This document shows, one piece after another, positions 21,718 to 33,452 of a DNA stretch of 64,000 nucleotides. The position numbers and the translations under genes were made by a program. Source of the DNA: Leptidea sinapis (lineage: Eukaryota > Arthropoda > Insecta > Lepidoptera > Pieridae); contig NC_066272.1 in NCBI RefSeq assembly GCF_905404315.1, positions 2,976,001 through 3,040,000 of the forward strand, in the 5' to 3' direction. The first letter of the stretch is position 1. Every line of letters starts with the position of its first letter. The notes under the pieces are model-generated. The model had not been told where the DNA came from. It saw only the letters and a list, made by a program, of their open reading frames with translations, and ran no database searches.

Positions 21718-22745
21718 TAATAGTTATTTATGCAACTGTTGTGTAATAAGGGGTATTAAAATACTCATTTGATATGTTTATCTACATTGATGCTTTAAAT
21801 TCTCTATGAAAGATTCTGAAACAGTTAGCTTATTGCCAAAATTAAAACACCCAATGTTCTAATAACCAGTACATCATCCAAACGAGTGTTGTAATGTTGT
21901 ACTGAATTTCATAACAACACTCCTATTTTTTTTTCAATCCCTTCATGCTCAAAGAGCCACATTCTTATTGCACGATGCGTGGTATCTGTATGAATTTCAA
22001 AAAAATAACATTTTCGTTTACGCGCCTTCCACACTACCAGAAAGTCGCGCGCCGTAAAAAAAATTAGGTTATTCGAATCCCCGCCATTTTTCTTCGATAT
22101 TTTTATTGTATTGTTTACAAAAAAATAGCGATTCATTTTAAACGCTGCAAAAGAACAGAATATTCAAGTGAATTTTAATTATTGCACTATACAAACTGTA
22201 AACTACTACTAAAATAAATAATTTTTTCATTAATACTTAGTTTATTTGTATATAATCAGTAATGGATGATATTAGGTTACTACTAGGACTAACTGTTTCA
22301 GAATCTTTTAGAGGATTCATTTTATGGGTGAAGATAACGTCTTGTATGCAACTGTTGATAATTAGTTATTAAAACACTCATGTGATACTATTATCACACT
22401 CGGCTTCGCCTCGTGAGATAAAGCCACATTCGTGTTTTAATACCCCTTATTACACAACAGTTGCATAAATAACTATTACACAACAGTTACATACAAGATG
22501 AATCATGTGAATCCTCTATAGAAGATTCTGAAACAGCTTACTGCTAACATTAAAAAAGCCAGTTCTAGTAACCATAATATCATCCAAAGGAGTGTTATTA
22601 TGAAAACGGATGGCATAATGTTCTACTGAATTTCATTACAACACTCGTTTGGATGATGTAATGGTTATTAGGACATTGGGGTGTTTTAATGTTTGCAATT
22701 AGCTAACTATTTTAGAATCTTTAATAGAGGATTTAAAGCATGGGT
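21718..22745. repeat. cluster of interleaved inverted repeats (fold-back elements)
   Basis: At least three inverted pairs are present. 21718-21764 answers 22432-22478 (core 'tgcaactgttgtgtaataag'). 21841-21896 answers about 22636-22695 (core 'acatcatccaaacgagtgtt'). 22582-22597 answers about 22640-22656. A 'gattctgaaacagtta' block recurs four times in both orientations (near 21810, 22292, 22525 and 22708). The GC-rich block 'cacactcggcttcgcctcgt' at 22396-22415 lies between them. No frames. This fits several copies of one or two MITE families inserted into each other. Confidence 0.7.
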
Positions 22746-23829
22746 ATAGATAAAATAAAACATCAAGTTTCAATAATTCTGTATCATTAATCTATCACTA
22801 ATTATAAAACAATTACTCCGTTATTAATATTTGATTTAACACACCAACACGCACGTTCGTCTAAATTAATCACACTCAAATTTTCAACGCCAAACCTACT
22901 TACTACAACTTTTGTTATTTTATTACCTATTTGTTGTTAATAAAATATTACTATTACATGTGATAGAGGTTTATTAATTATTTTAAACAGACTTTGAAAA
23001 AGACAGAGGTCCTCAATTTAAACTCATGTTTTATTATTTATATTATGTTCGGTCATCTTTTTGTCGCTAATGGTCAATTTTTTTTAACAGATATAATATA
23101 CTCCCAGAATGACGAAATAACGAAACTTACAAAATGAAATGCAAAATATAAATCTGGTCTGAGAATATGTATTCATGTTTGGAATGGATAATTTAATAAT
23201 AATGTGATAATAACCCATAGTTATAAAATTACTACAATATTTTTTAATGAATGACCATTTACTTTTCATATATTTTCTAATTATCAAAAATTTGTCATTT
23301 TTGCATCTTTAATTATTTATATTTCATCTTACATTCAATATCATAATATGTAATGGAAGTTGTTGTATTAGCTTAAGAGGTCAGTTATCAAATAATAGGA
23401 CACCTTTTCTCCGTTTATATATCTTATATTAATTATATATCTAGATAGACTGTTGAGGTTGACTGTTAGTTTATGTAGTTATAGTTTCTGTTCAATTTGT
23501 ACCTGAAGATATAGTTAAACTTGTTCCTCATTTTATTATTGATGATTCATCTAGCTGACCAATCACTTATTTTTACGTGAGCTCAAGTTTATCCATTGTT
23601 GCGTGAAAGAAAAACTGAAGACGAAAAAATGTTCAGATGAAACGTGGCATGCAAATGAGTTAGGAGTAAAAGGAGGGTAGCAAGATATTAAAATAAGAAA
23701 AAAACAACCTATTTGAGTAAATAATGTAGATATTAAATTATTATCCAACTTCAGCATATTCAAAACGAACTAGATAATGAATTTATAAAAAAACTTCATG
23801 TGGTGATTTGGGTGTTGAAAAGGAATAAG
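22746..23829. other. AT-rich sequence, no gene seen
   Basis: Only short chance frames on the minus strand (67 and 66 codons) without domains. Confidence 0.35.
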
Positions 23830-23938
23830 CTTTTTTATGATAATAACGGACGAGACGAGCAGGACGTTCAGCTGATGGTAATTGATACGCCCTGCCCATT
23901 ACAATGCAGTACCACTCAGGATTCTTGAAACATCCAAA
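23830..23938 (+). repeat. 300-bp repeat R3, first third only
   Basis: This matches the first roughly 105 bp of the full copy at 31711-32024 (gacgagcaggacgttcagct...accgctcag region). The rest of the element resumes at 24579 after 640 bp of other sequence, as if a later insertion or rearrangement split one copy. Confidence 0.75.
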
Positions 23939-24578
23939 AATCTTTTATGTTATTATTTAATAATAATAAAGAAGTAAATAACACTGAATAAAACCTAATG
24001 TAATTCAAAGCTAAATGAGTTTTGTTTCGACATCTTAAAACTAAAAAGTAGCTCATTTCTATTTTAAAGTCAATACAGCCAATAGGAGCTTGTTCCTGAT
24101 TGGCTGTTCGAGCTAGGATTGCCAACCTAAGTCGACTGAGGTTTCGTTGGTGCAGCGCAGTGGTGCTTAGTCACATTTGGCTCGTAGCTGCTGACCGACC
24201 GGACACGTCAGAGTTAAGTACCTACTTATAATTATTATTCATTATATTCTGTTCTGATATTACAGCCCATCTTTTAACATAAGTACATTTTATTTAAGAT
24301 CCCTCAAATTGTTGGATGTATGTTGTACATATATTATGCTGTATACATTGTTATACCTATTAAGATTTAAAAGATGAGCTGGGAGTTTCTTATCGGTTCT
24401 TCTCCCCATGTCAAAGTTCCTTTACGAACCGAGAGTCATGACGTAATAAATTTATATTCTTTAAATTATGGTGGCTTACTTGAATATAAAGGTAAATAGA
24501 ATTTCATATTCGCTTTACTTGGAATCTCTATTACCAGCGTGTTAGAATATACTCTATCTCTAGTAGCTATTCTAACAC
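23939..24578. other. sequence separating the two parts of an R3 copy
   Basis: No gene is seen. A GC-richer stretch at about 24070-24215 is not repeated elsewhere in the window. It could be an inserted unknown element, but I found no clear termini. Confidence 0.3.
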
Positions 24579-24742
24579 GATCATCTCCTTGAGACATAAG
24601 ATGTTAAGTCTCATTTGCCCAGTAATTTCACTAACTACGGCGCTATTCAATATAATTAATAATTCTAATGTTTACACATCAATGCTTCACGGCAGAAATA
24701 GGTGCCGTTGTGGTACCCATACTCTATCCGGCATCCTGTGCA
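24579..24742 (+). repeat. 300-bp repeat R3, last half
   Basis: This matches about 31850-32010 of the full copy, from 'gagacataagatgttaagtc' to 'ccggcatcctgtgcaa'. Together with 23830-23938 it makes most of one element. Confidence 0.8.
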
Positions 24743-24788
24743 ATATTTTAACCTTAATACATTCTGGTTTCATCAACTGTCTTAATTT

Positions 24789-24885
24789 AATAACACGCTT
24801 CAAAGGAGACGACTCTATTTCCCACAAATATAAGCCAATGGTACTTTGTATTATGGAGCAGTCGCCATTTTGATGATATATTATG
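24789..24885 (+). repeat. short interspersed repeat R4, copy 1 (mate at 34670-34760)
   Basis: A block beginning 'ttaataacacgcttcaaagg' and including 'ctctatttccca' recurs at about 34668-34760. It follows an R3 copy here but stands alone at the second site. Confidence 0.6.
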
Positions 24886-26534
24886 AGGCTAGGGTTATAC
24901 GATTATTTTCATATTTTTCTTCCTTTCATTGCAATATATTATATTAAAGCATAATTAATTTTGTTATATTTATTCCTCGCACTATTTTACGTTTGCGGAA
25001 AGAACAGCATTGTCTTAAAGAAGGTGTTAAATACAGACATTGAAAATATTATCATTATACCGCATAATTTGAGTAAGACAATAACTTAAAATGAACAAAA
25101 CCGCATGAAATTTTGATGACAAATAGAATTATTCCCTTCGAGCCTACCTTAAATAAAAATGAATAGTCTATTTCTTACCTATTCTTATTTATTTATCATT
25201 TTAAGAAATTATTATTGAAAGCAACAATGACTTTCTGTATAGTGTATACAAAGAGTACTTTCATAATTATATTTTTCATTAATAAATTAATTTTGTTAAA
25301 GCATTTATAAACAGTAACAATATAATAATCGTTAATCGTCTCAATGCTGAAGTTGTAGTAGAATAACTGGAGTATATTGTTTAAATCTAGGATAGCCGAC
25401 GAAATGGGCAGTACGGGCTTGTGGTGGCAAATACGAGCAGTAAGTATTGCCCCTATGGAATTAGCACCAAGCAACCCGCCCGCTGTGTTTCCGCACAGTT
25501 TACGGTTATGACTCAGCACTTACTACTACTGCCCAGTATGTAGGGTGACAATGCTTGAACACAAGGTTGTTCATTAACTGTTACGCTTTAAAGGTGATTT
25601 ATTGTTGAAGATATTTTTTAAATATCGCGTTAACCTCAAAGAACATTAACATCAAGAAAATTAGCTGTTACAATTTATAGATGTTAGTTATGAACGAAAA
25701 AAATAAAAATAAAAACTACGTTACAATTATATACTATTAAGGCTTAAGGGACATTTAATAAAAATAATAAAATCGCTCTTAAAATACTCAAAATATATTT
25801 CAACACAATATAAAATACAGTGTATTTAAATCAGGTTTATAATAATAAAAACACATGATAAAATGTTTTATTTCTTAAGTCAATATTCAAACTCAATACC
25901 ACTTGTACTAATCTCCTTAAGGTGTAGTATTCAAATGCAAATTTTAATACACAACTGATGTACTTATCTGGACTTAATTCAAACTTTTCAACAAATTAGT
26001 TTTTCTTAATCTTCTACCGTTATAATTGTGTGAATAAAGAGTTAAAAATTTACTTATACTATTAAGATTTCATGCAATAGTATCTCACTTAATATTACTT
26101 AAACTTGATAATTCCTAAAGCGGATTATAGTATTTAGTAAAAAATACTGTATTTGTCCGACTTAAATTGAATTGATAGTGCACCTACACAAACAGCATAG
26201 GGGTTATTATATTGCAGTCCATACCAATCACCACACCCTTACAACTTCGTGTACTCTGGCTCTAAATTATACTAATTCTTCAATTATTGATATATTATAT
26301 CTCGATATATATAATATCTCGATTTATTTTTAGTTTCATAGTAATAACACAAGATAAAAATTTATATATTTTTCAAACTTTTTAATTGTTTTCTTATCGT
26401 TGATGAATGTAAACTTAAAAAAAAATAACAAAAAAACAACAGACTTCAAGAAAAACTATTTCAAAATAATAATTTCTAACTAGAATTATATTAATTAAAT
26501 TGTATAAAAAAACACGTAATTATTTTTGTGCTTA
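24886..26534. other. AT-rich sequence, no gene seen
   Basis: The 107-codon minus-strand frame at 25196-25519 overlaps a GC-richer patch (25395-25520), but neither its sequence nor its codon use suggests a known protein. I leave it uncalled. Confidence 0.35.
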
Positions 26535-26883
26535 TCTATACTATATAATATTATAAAGCTGCAGTGTTTGTTTGTTTGTTTGAACGCGCTAATCTCTGGT
26601 ACTACTGGTCCGATTTGAATGATTCTTTCAGTGTTGGGTAGTCCATTTATCGAGGAAGGCTATAGGCTATGTTTTTTTTTCAAAATTAGGGATCCGTAAT
26701 AAAATTGCTATTTTGTAACACAAGGTGTAAAATCGAAAACCTGTTTTTGCGTGCGCTGCAAAAACTATTGACAATAGAACAAAATGATGTACAGGCTATA
26801 ATATAGGCAATATTTTATTACTTATAAAACTATCGCGTGAATTATACTTTATATGGCAAAACAACGTTTGCCGGGTCAGCTAG
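26535..26883 (+). mobile_element. non-autonomous Helitron, copy 1
   Basis: The element starts TCTATACTATATAA and ends with a stem-loop (GGCAAA/TTTGCC at 26855-26860 and 26867-26872, loop ACAACG), then GGGTCAG and CTAG. It is inserted between A (26534) and T (26884). TC start, 3' hairpin close to a CTRR end and A|T insertion without duplication are the defining marks of Helitrons. At 349 bp it has no Rep/helicase gene. Confidence 0.85.
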
Positions 26884-29800
26884 TTATGTATATTGTTTTG
26901 GAATAGTTTTTTTTAAAATCGGTTGTTGTTATGTTAAATTTATTTTTATTTTTAGTGACTTTGAAGAACATTTACTAATTTAATATGTAGATCTACTAAA
27001 TTTTGCAATGTAACAATAAACGTAAGCGCATTGCAATTTGATTACAGACAGAAATTCTGCCATAGGTCGCACTCTTACTATAGTGGATTAGGAGTTCCAT
27101 TGATCATCATATTTGACAACGACAATTACTTGACCAACACGACGTAACGGTATGTGATTTAAATGTCCGGATAGCATAAAGAGATTCGGGGGAGTATCGT
27201 TAATTTGCTCTTAAGAATTGAAGATTTCCGTACTTTGTCATGGATTCCATAATCAGAACCTAACCAAACTCTCACCAAACTACCTTTGAAGTATATCCTT
27301 TCCAATAAATAAGAATTATCGAATTCGGTTGGTGCGATATTGAGTTATTCGTCCATTTGTCGCGCACATACTTATAGCAATTATAAGACTTTTATGGATT
27401 TTTCTCCTTCTATTTTGTAGTCTTTTAAGAATCTTTTAATTATATTTTAATTACTTATTAAATAACATAATAAAGTAAATTTTGTAAATATTAAAAAACC
27501 CATACACATGGTTTTATAAAATACTTTCGAATGGATTAAAACTCGTATAATTATATTATAATATAACGGTATTTATATATTAGGTCCATTTTTGAGAATA
27601 CTAACTATCCCATACTTACGTACGTTACGTACTCCTCACATATTTGTATTTTTTAGAGGAAGACTTTCCAAAATCCTAAAAACTACCACCGCAGCTCTGC
27701 GTTTGCATCTGACATAATGATTGGAAATCGAATAACTCTGGCACAAAACAATGCTGCACTATGGTGTATGTAAGTGGTGGCACGTTAGTCTAGCGCTGAA
27801 CAAAACATGGATATGGATATGGGATAGCGGCGCATGGGTACTGTCGCGTACGCTTTAATAGTACGTAAATTAAAAATAAAATAATATTAATGACATTATT
27901 TTATTGTAATGACAAATCAAGCGCAGTGCGAAATACGGAGGATAGCTGCGTATTGGTAGGCTATTCCGAACGCAAAAATTAAACTTTGAAAATATTTTAT
28001 TTTCTTCTTTTAGTCTCAAGTACTTCTGTAGAAAGTTACGTGCAAGAAACATCAAAAAAATTCTCAACAATAGAATGTGTGTGTACGTGAGTGTATGTGG
28101 GAGTGTGTGTGTATTTAACAAACCAACTCAAAGGTCATAAACAAAAAAAAACATAGCAAAGAACAATACAATTCAGAACGTGAGTGTACACTGGAAGTGT
28201 CCGGGGTGCCGTTTCGGTACGGGAGACGGAATACAACTGACGAGCCAATCGCCACTACGCAAGCTCGCCCTTCATCCCTCTAGCCTCCCGCAGATACCTT
28301 ACGTTTGACTTCTGCCCAATAACGGGCAGCGGTAGACTTACGTGCCGCCACTTTTACCAAACTAGTCACCATCCTAAACATAAAAGCCTATCGGTTGTGA
28401 ATTAGTCATAATTGATAATACATTATGATAATTTAAAGATCATTTATTCTTTACCCACTTTTATCAGTTATCAAATACATTAATGTCCCAAAGTGACAAA
28501 TATTTTCTATGAAGCTATATTAAATTCTTTCGAATTATTATTATGTCAATATAAATAATTTTGTTAGTAGGAAAATTTTGCGTGAGACATTCAACCGAAG
28601 TATGTCATTAATTTTATCACAAATTAATAAGTTTTATCACTAATATCATTTTTATTTTCACTTAATGTAATAACAATTATTTTTTACTACCATTTGAATA
28701 ATTCTAACATGAATATTCTGTTTATCGGGTAGGACGAAATTCAATGCTCACAAAATTTGTATTCCGTTTGTCGGAAGGATAATTGGTTTATTTGACAAAT
28801 TGACAAACATCGGTATGGCGGGTAATTATCATTCTGTGTTTGTTTGTTTAGCTTAGTTTTGTGTTCCATTATTTGTACTTTAATTACAATATTATATTTC
28901 ATTAGTCCAGCCGCTAGTGTAAGTAAATACTAAAATATGCTAGGAAAAATAACGCTTGAAATCTGCAGGCACATTTTATGCTGCTCCTGTTAAAGGAATA
29001 AATTAAGATCATCAAAAAACATCTATACATAAATATATTTCTATTTCGTTAGTAGTATTGCAGCACAGTCCGGGTGCAGCTATTCTTTTTCTCCAAAACG
29101 ATCGATCATATCGTGATGAAACTTTGATTGAGTGTTCTTAAGATACCGGCGACATTCCGTGGTTCGAATAATGAAATATAGAAATGATTATTTTTCGACT
29201 CTTTATTGAAGTTATAACTTCTTACTTCAGCTAGAACAAAGACAATTGAAACAATTTTTACCCGCTATAATTAAATGCCTTTAAAATGGTTTTAAAAAAA
29301 AATTTCAAATTTCTCAGTAATATTATTTTTAAATTTCCAAGTGTATTTATTTATTTATTTCTACTTTTATTATAAGAAGCAAATAAAAGTTTACTCTTCT
29401 TCCTTACTTACATTATTCTATCTTCGTATAGAATCTTCTTACCATTACACATTTTCAAATAGAAGATAAATCTAAATACCTCCATACGTTATAACCAAGT
29501 TAACTAAAAACTACACGACATATGATACCCCTCCATTTTCAAGTCAGATTAAAATAAATTCTGAATGGAACATACTATGATGTATTCGTAGGTTTACAGC
29601 AAATATTTATTCTTCAACGAAATTGAGAAAAACCAACATTTATAACGTCATGACCGAAGCATCAAAAAAAAAAAGAATTTTATATCCGTACGTAGAGTGC
29701 TCTATGTATGCACTGTGTTTGCTCTGCCAAAATATTCTTTTATTGGCTTAACCTTTTCATACCGCATATCTTACTACCAGTGCACTCGACATAGGAACTA

Positions 29801-30142
29801 AAATATGCATTTACTTTTAAACACGGGTAACCATTTTAACAAGAGGATTACGTTTTATTTGCAGAGATTTGAACTGTCGGACTTTTTAATTTGTTTGCTT
29901 ATTCACTGTATAGTGCATTAATTTTAATAACTTTATTTCAACATAATTATGTTCGTACGTCTGTATTGTGTACGTACCAGTACATAATACAGACTAGTAC
30001 GTAATAAATGAATGAGAGCAAAATACAATAATTACAGTACAATAAAGTCTACCACAGAAGTGGACAAAGACGAAGCTTTTTTTACATTCCTGGTATCTTC
30101 TACTTGGACTTGGACTCAAATTTATCTCGGTAAGTTAAATCC
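26884..30142. other. long AT-rich stretch, no gene seen
   Basis: A GC-richer island at about 28185-28380 and a patch at 27690-27865 are unexplained. A GT-rich microsatellite is at 28077-28114. The frames present (83 codons at most) have no domains. Confidence 0.4.
28077..28114. repeat. GT-rich microsatellite
   Basis: This is an imperfect GT repeat with TATG and GAGT interruptions. Confidence 0.75.
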
Positions 30143-30360
30143 AAATCACTTTATTTATTAAGGTCAAGAAAGCACTTATCAATGTCAAAAGTGAAACTTT
30201 TTACCATTTACCACTTCGGAAAAAGGTGAGGTTTAATGAGAAGAAGAGGCAAGAAACTCATTGCCACTCGTTTTCTTAATTATTTTAATCGCAATATATA
30301 GATGTAAAGTGATGCAACTAACGTCAAATAATCAATGCTTGGTTTGTTACCTAAGAGATA
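30143..30360 (+). repeat. interspersed repeat R2, copy 3
   Basis: This aligns with 16885-17120: 'cactttatttattaaggtca', 'gagaagaagaggcaagaaac', 'cattgccactc' and 'gcaatatatagatgtaaagt' occur in the same order. It is more diverged than the 16.9-kb copy. Confidence 0.7.
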
Positions 30361-31536
30361 TAAACACAACATCATTGTTTGACATCGTTAGTATGGCAGT
30401 TTGCAACAAACATTGTTATTAAGATTTCCAATTATAAATAAATAGGCTGATTGTTATCCACGTACAAAAGATAATTGTGCAAAACAGACCTCAAATTATT
30501 TAAAATGAAGTGCATATTGAGCGTGTTTATTTTATCATTTTCACACCTTAAATACTCAATCAAAGAATAAAATTTACAGACAACATTGGTCCGAAGGAAA
30601 ATTGAGTACTAATCGCGAAATCCTTTAGATTTCCCAAAGAAGTCACGAGCAGAATATAGTCGTGATATATAGTCTACCTATTAACCTGTACCACCAGGAT
30701 TTAACTTTTCATATTTTTTTTTTATTTATCAAGATCGCGAAGCGGTTATTGAGTTTTAAAAGCACGAACAGACAGGCCGAAAAAAAAATTGATAATGGAA
30801 TTGAAATCAATAAAAAATAAACACTGGCTGTTTCTTGAAAAGTAGTCTTAACATAATTGTTGGAATATTTAAAGTATTGAACAAACTTCAATAGACAGGC
30901 ACTCAGAGCTCCCGTCTGATATAACTCTCACATAACTATGACGTAGAGAGAAACAGGTGACGGGTGTTGTGTTCATATGTTACAAGTACTTTGAAAATCT
31001 TGATAGCGTTATATTATAGTATAGAAAATGATTTTTAAGATAATAAAATAAGAGATGTTTTTTAGGAATATATTTCTTATGAAGTTTTATGTGTTATTTT
31101 ATCACCAATGAAAGTTCTCACGAAAATTTTTGCGGTGTTGATAATTTTTTTTTGATTAAAATATATCCTGATTTGTTCGACGAAAGATAAAACAGGTAAT
31201 CATAGGCACATCCAACATAAGTGAATACTTAAAACTATTAAACAACAATACTTAGTACCAAAAATAAAAACTTCATAATTTGTTTAAATATAATCATGTA
31301 ACATTAGTTTTTATTTCTAACCAAGGGTAATGCTTTAAGCTCATAGATATAGATATACTATTAGCTGTGTATAAGCAACACTTATATATTATTTAAAAAG
31401 TATTTTCATAATTTTAAGCTTTTATTTTGCAATGTTGGTATTAAATGTTTAAAGTAAGCACTTGGGAACTTTTAATGGTTAGCAAAGCTCGTAGCTGAGC
31501 TAAAATTGAGTAAAAATGCTTAAAAGATAACCTGAG
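30361..31536. other. AT-rich sequence, no gene seen
   Basis: A 60-codon minus-strand frame at 30709-30891 is A/T-driven. Nothing else is supported. Confidence 0.35.
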
Positions 31537-31625
31537 CCATCTCAACCATGTTAAATGAAATTTAATTACTAATCTGACGCTTGTCGCCTTTCAGCATATA
31601 CATTATACGTTCAATAAATAATGGG
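31537..31625 (+). repeat. short interspersed repeat R5, copy 1 (mate at 42597-42670)
   Basis: The block 'ctaatctgacgcttgtc' with its flanks 'ctcaaccatgttaaa' and 'attatacgtt' recurs at 42600-42670. In both places it lies close to an R3 copy, which suggests that R5 is an extension or frequent partner of R3. Confidence 0.6.
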
Positions 31626-31710
31626 TATGAGGTACCAACTACTTAAATTGATTAGATTAAAAAAATATAAAATGCTTTTCTTGGCGCGTTAGGGAAAAAT
31701 TATCAACCTT

Positions 31711-32024
31711 TTTGTTATGATAATAAGGGACGAGATGAGCAGGACGTTCAGCTGATAGTAATTGATATGCCCTGCCCATTGCAATGCAGTACCGCTCAGT
31801 TTACTTGAAAAACCCAAAAACTCTGAGCGGCACTACAATTGCGCTCGTCACCTTAAGACATAAGATGTTAAGTCTTATTTGCCTAGTAATTTCCCGAGCT
31901 ACGACGCCCTTCAGAAGGAAACACAGTAAAGCTTACACATTACTGCTTCACGGCAGAAACAGGCACCGTTATGGTATCCATAATCTAGCCGGCATCCTGT
32001 GCAAATGAGTCTCCCACTGGTATG
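31711..32024 (+). repeat. 300-bp interspersed repeat R3, full copy
   Basis: This is a non-coding element whose parts recur at 23830-23938 plus 24579-24742, 36262-36556 (inverted), 42095-42304 and 42671-42811. It contains an internal hairpin (ACCGCTCAG at 31791-31799 against CTGAGCGG near 31823-31830). No terminal inverted repeat is visible. The ends 'aagggacgag' and 'gagtctcccactgg' are judged from where the copies stop matching. Confidence 0.8.
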
Positions 32025-33255
32025 CATTATCTAAAAGTTTTAGTTTGTTTATAATTTAAAATCAAATCGTCATTCGTGATGTATTTACGCCATTTAAAGC
32101 TTTTCATTCGTTTTCCTTCAAGGAATACACCAGTATCATATTTTTCTTTATTATCTTGTGTATAATAGTGTGTGACCGATGTTATAATAACTATGTAGAG
32201 AGGGAACTAACGAATTCATTTTTTTTGCAATTATGTATCGCTGCCTCGGCGTCGACTAAACCCATCGTATGTGTATGAATTTTATAAAATACAGATTTGA
32301 CTTCTGGTTAAGTTTTCAGTTCTGTACCTACACTAAATCCTGCTAGAATTATAATTAATGTAAATGCATTTCTCATGTCAAACAATACTGGGAAGGATGA
32401 AACGAAGCAGTTTCGGGAACAATAAGATTAGAGTAAGTTTGAAGGCTCTGCTGATCGTAGAGAAAGTTTGATCTTCCCATTCGTCTCGATCTAAGTTACT
32501 GCTATATGTACCTACTGTGTGTACCTAATGTACCTTATTTCGGTTCAGCTTAAAATGGAGATGAAAAATATACTTGATTACGTTGACAATATGATTTTAA
32601 TTTGGGTTAATGGATATTTTAACAAGAAAATCTAATTTTGTACAATATCATAAAAAAACAATGTACGCTGTATTAAATTTATATGACGCCAATATATATC
32701 ACGTTGTTTTGATTTAACGTCAAATTCAAAAAAACTTTATTCAAATAGGCTTAAACTAATTGCTTCTGAATTCTATTTAGAATAATAGAAAAATAATTAT
32801 TAAATTTTAATTACCTACTGAATCTACACTATAATCACTAAAAGTAGATCTCGTGAGAAGCACATGATATAACAAGAAACCTTATTTAAAAAAAAACTTA
32901 TTTTAAAACAACTGTACTTACATAAAGAATAAATTGTAAAGAACCTAATAAGCGTTTTAAATATCTTATAAAAAGTAACAAAAAAGATGATCTGTATAAA
33001 TTATCGCAATAATATGAATTTTGTGATTACTATCATTGTTAATAATTATTATTTAATAGAAATTTGGTGAACTATTATAATTATAATATGAAACATTATA
33101 ATAGTAAAATGCCACACAAACTATAACTACATATTTAAAAAAAAAAAAACAATTTTCAAATAAATCTTCAAACATAGCATTTCATGTTATAATATTATTT
33201 ATGTATCCCTCTTTTGTGTGTCAGAATCGAATTTCATTAGAAAAACAATACCTTT
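32025..33255. other. AT-rich sequence, no gene seen
   Basis: A 'caaaaaaactttattcaaat' block near 32727-32747 resembles the reversed 3' tail of RTE-type retroelements. The rest is unannotated. Confidence 0.35.
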
Positions 33256-33452
33256 TCTGTATATATAAGAGATTTCCATGTATATAGTCACTCAAACCGA
33301 TATCTCTGGAACCATTAGAGCTAAAGACTTGAAATTTGGTAGGAATATTGTTTTCACTGAGTAGAGGTCAGCTAAGAACGGATTTTACGAAATTCCACCC
33401 GCAAGAGTTTTTTTTTTATTATGAACAGAACAACGTCTGTCGGGTCAGCTAG
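33256..33452 (+). mobile_element. non-autonomous Helitron, copy 2
   Basis: The 3' end shares the GGGTCAG-CTAG|T terminus with copy 1 and has a stem-loop with the same ACAACG loop but a different stem (ACAGA at 33425-33429 with TCTGT at 33436-33440). The body is unrelated to copy 1. The 5' end is placed at a TCTGTATATATAAG stretch but is not preceded by A, so this limit is uncertain. Confidence 0.7.

Noticed and set aside
25196..25519. A 107-codon minus frame
   Set aside because: No recognisable domain, an Ile/Asn/Lys-rich half typical of AT-rich chance frames, and no flanking signals.
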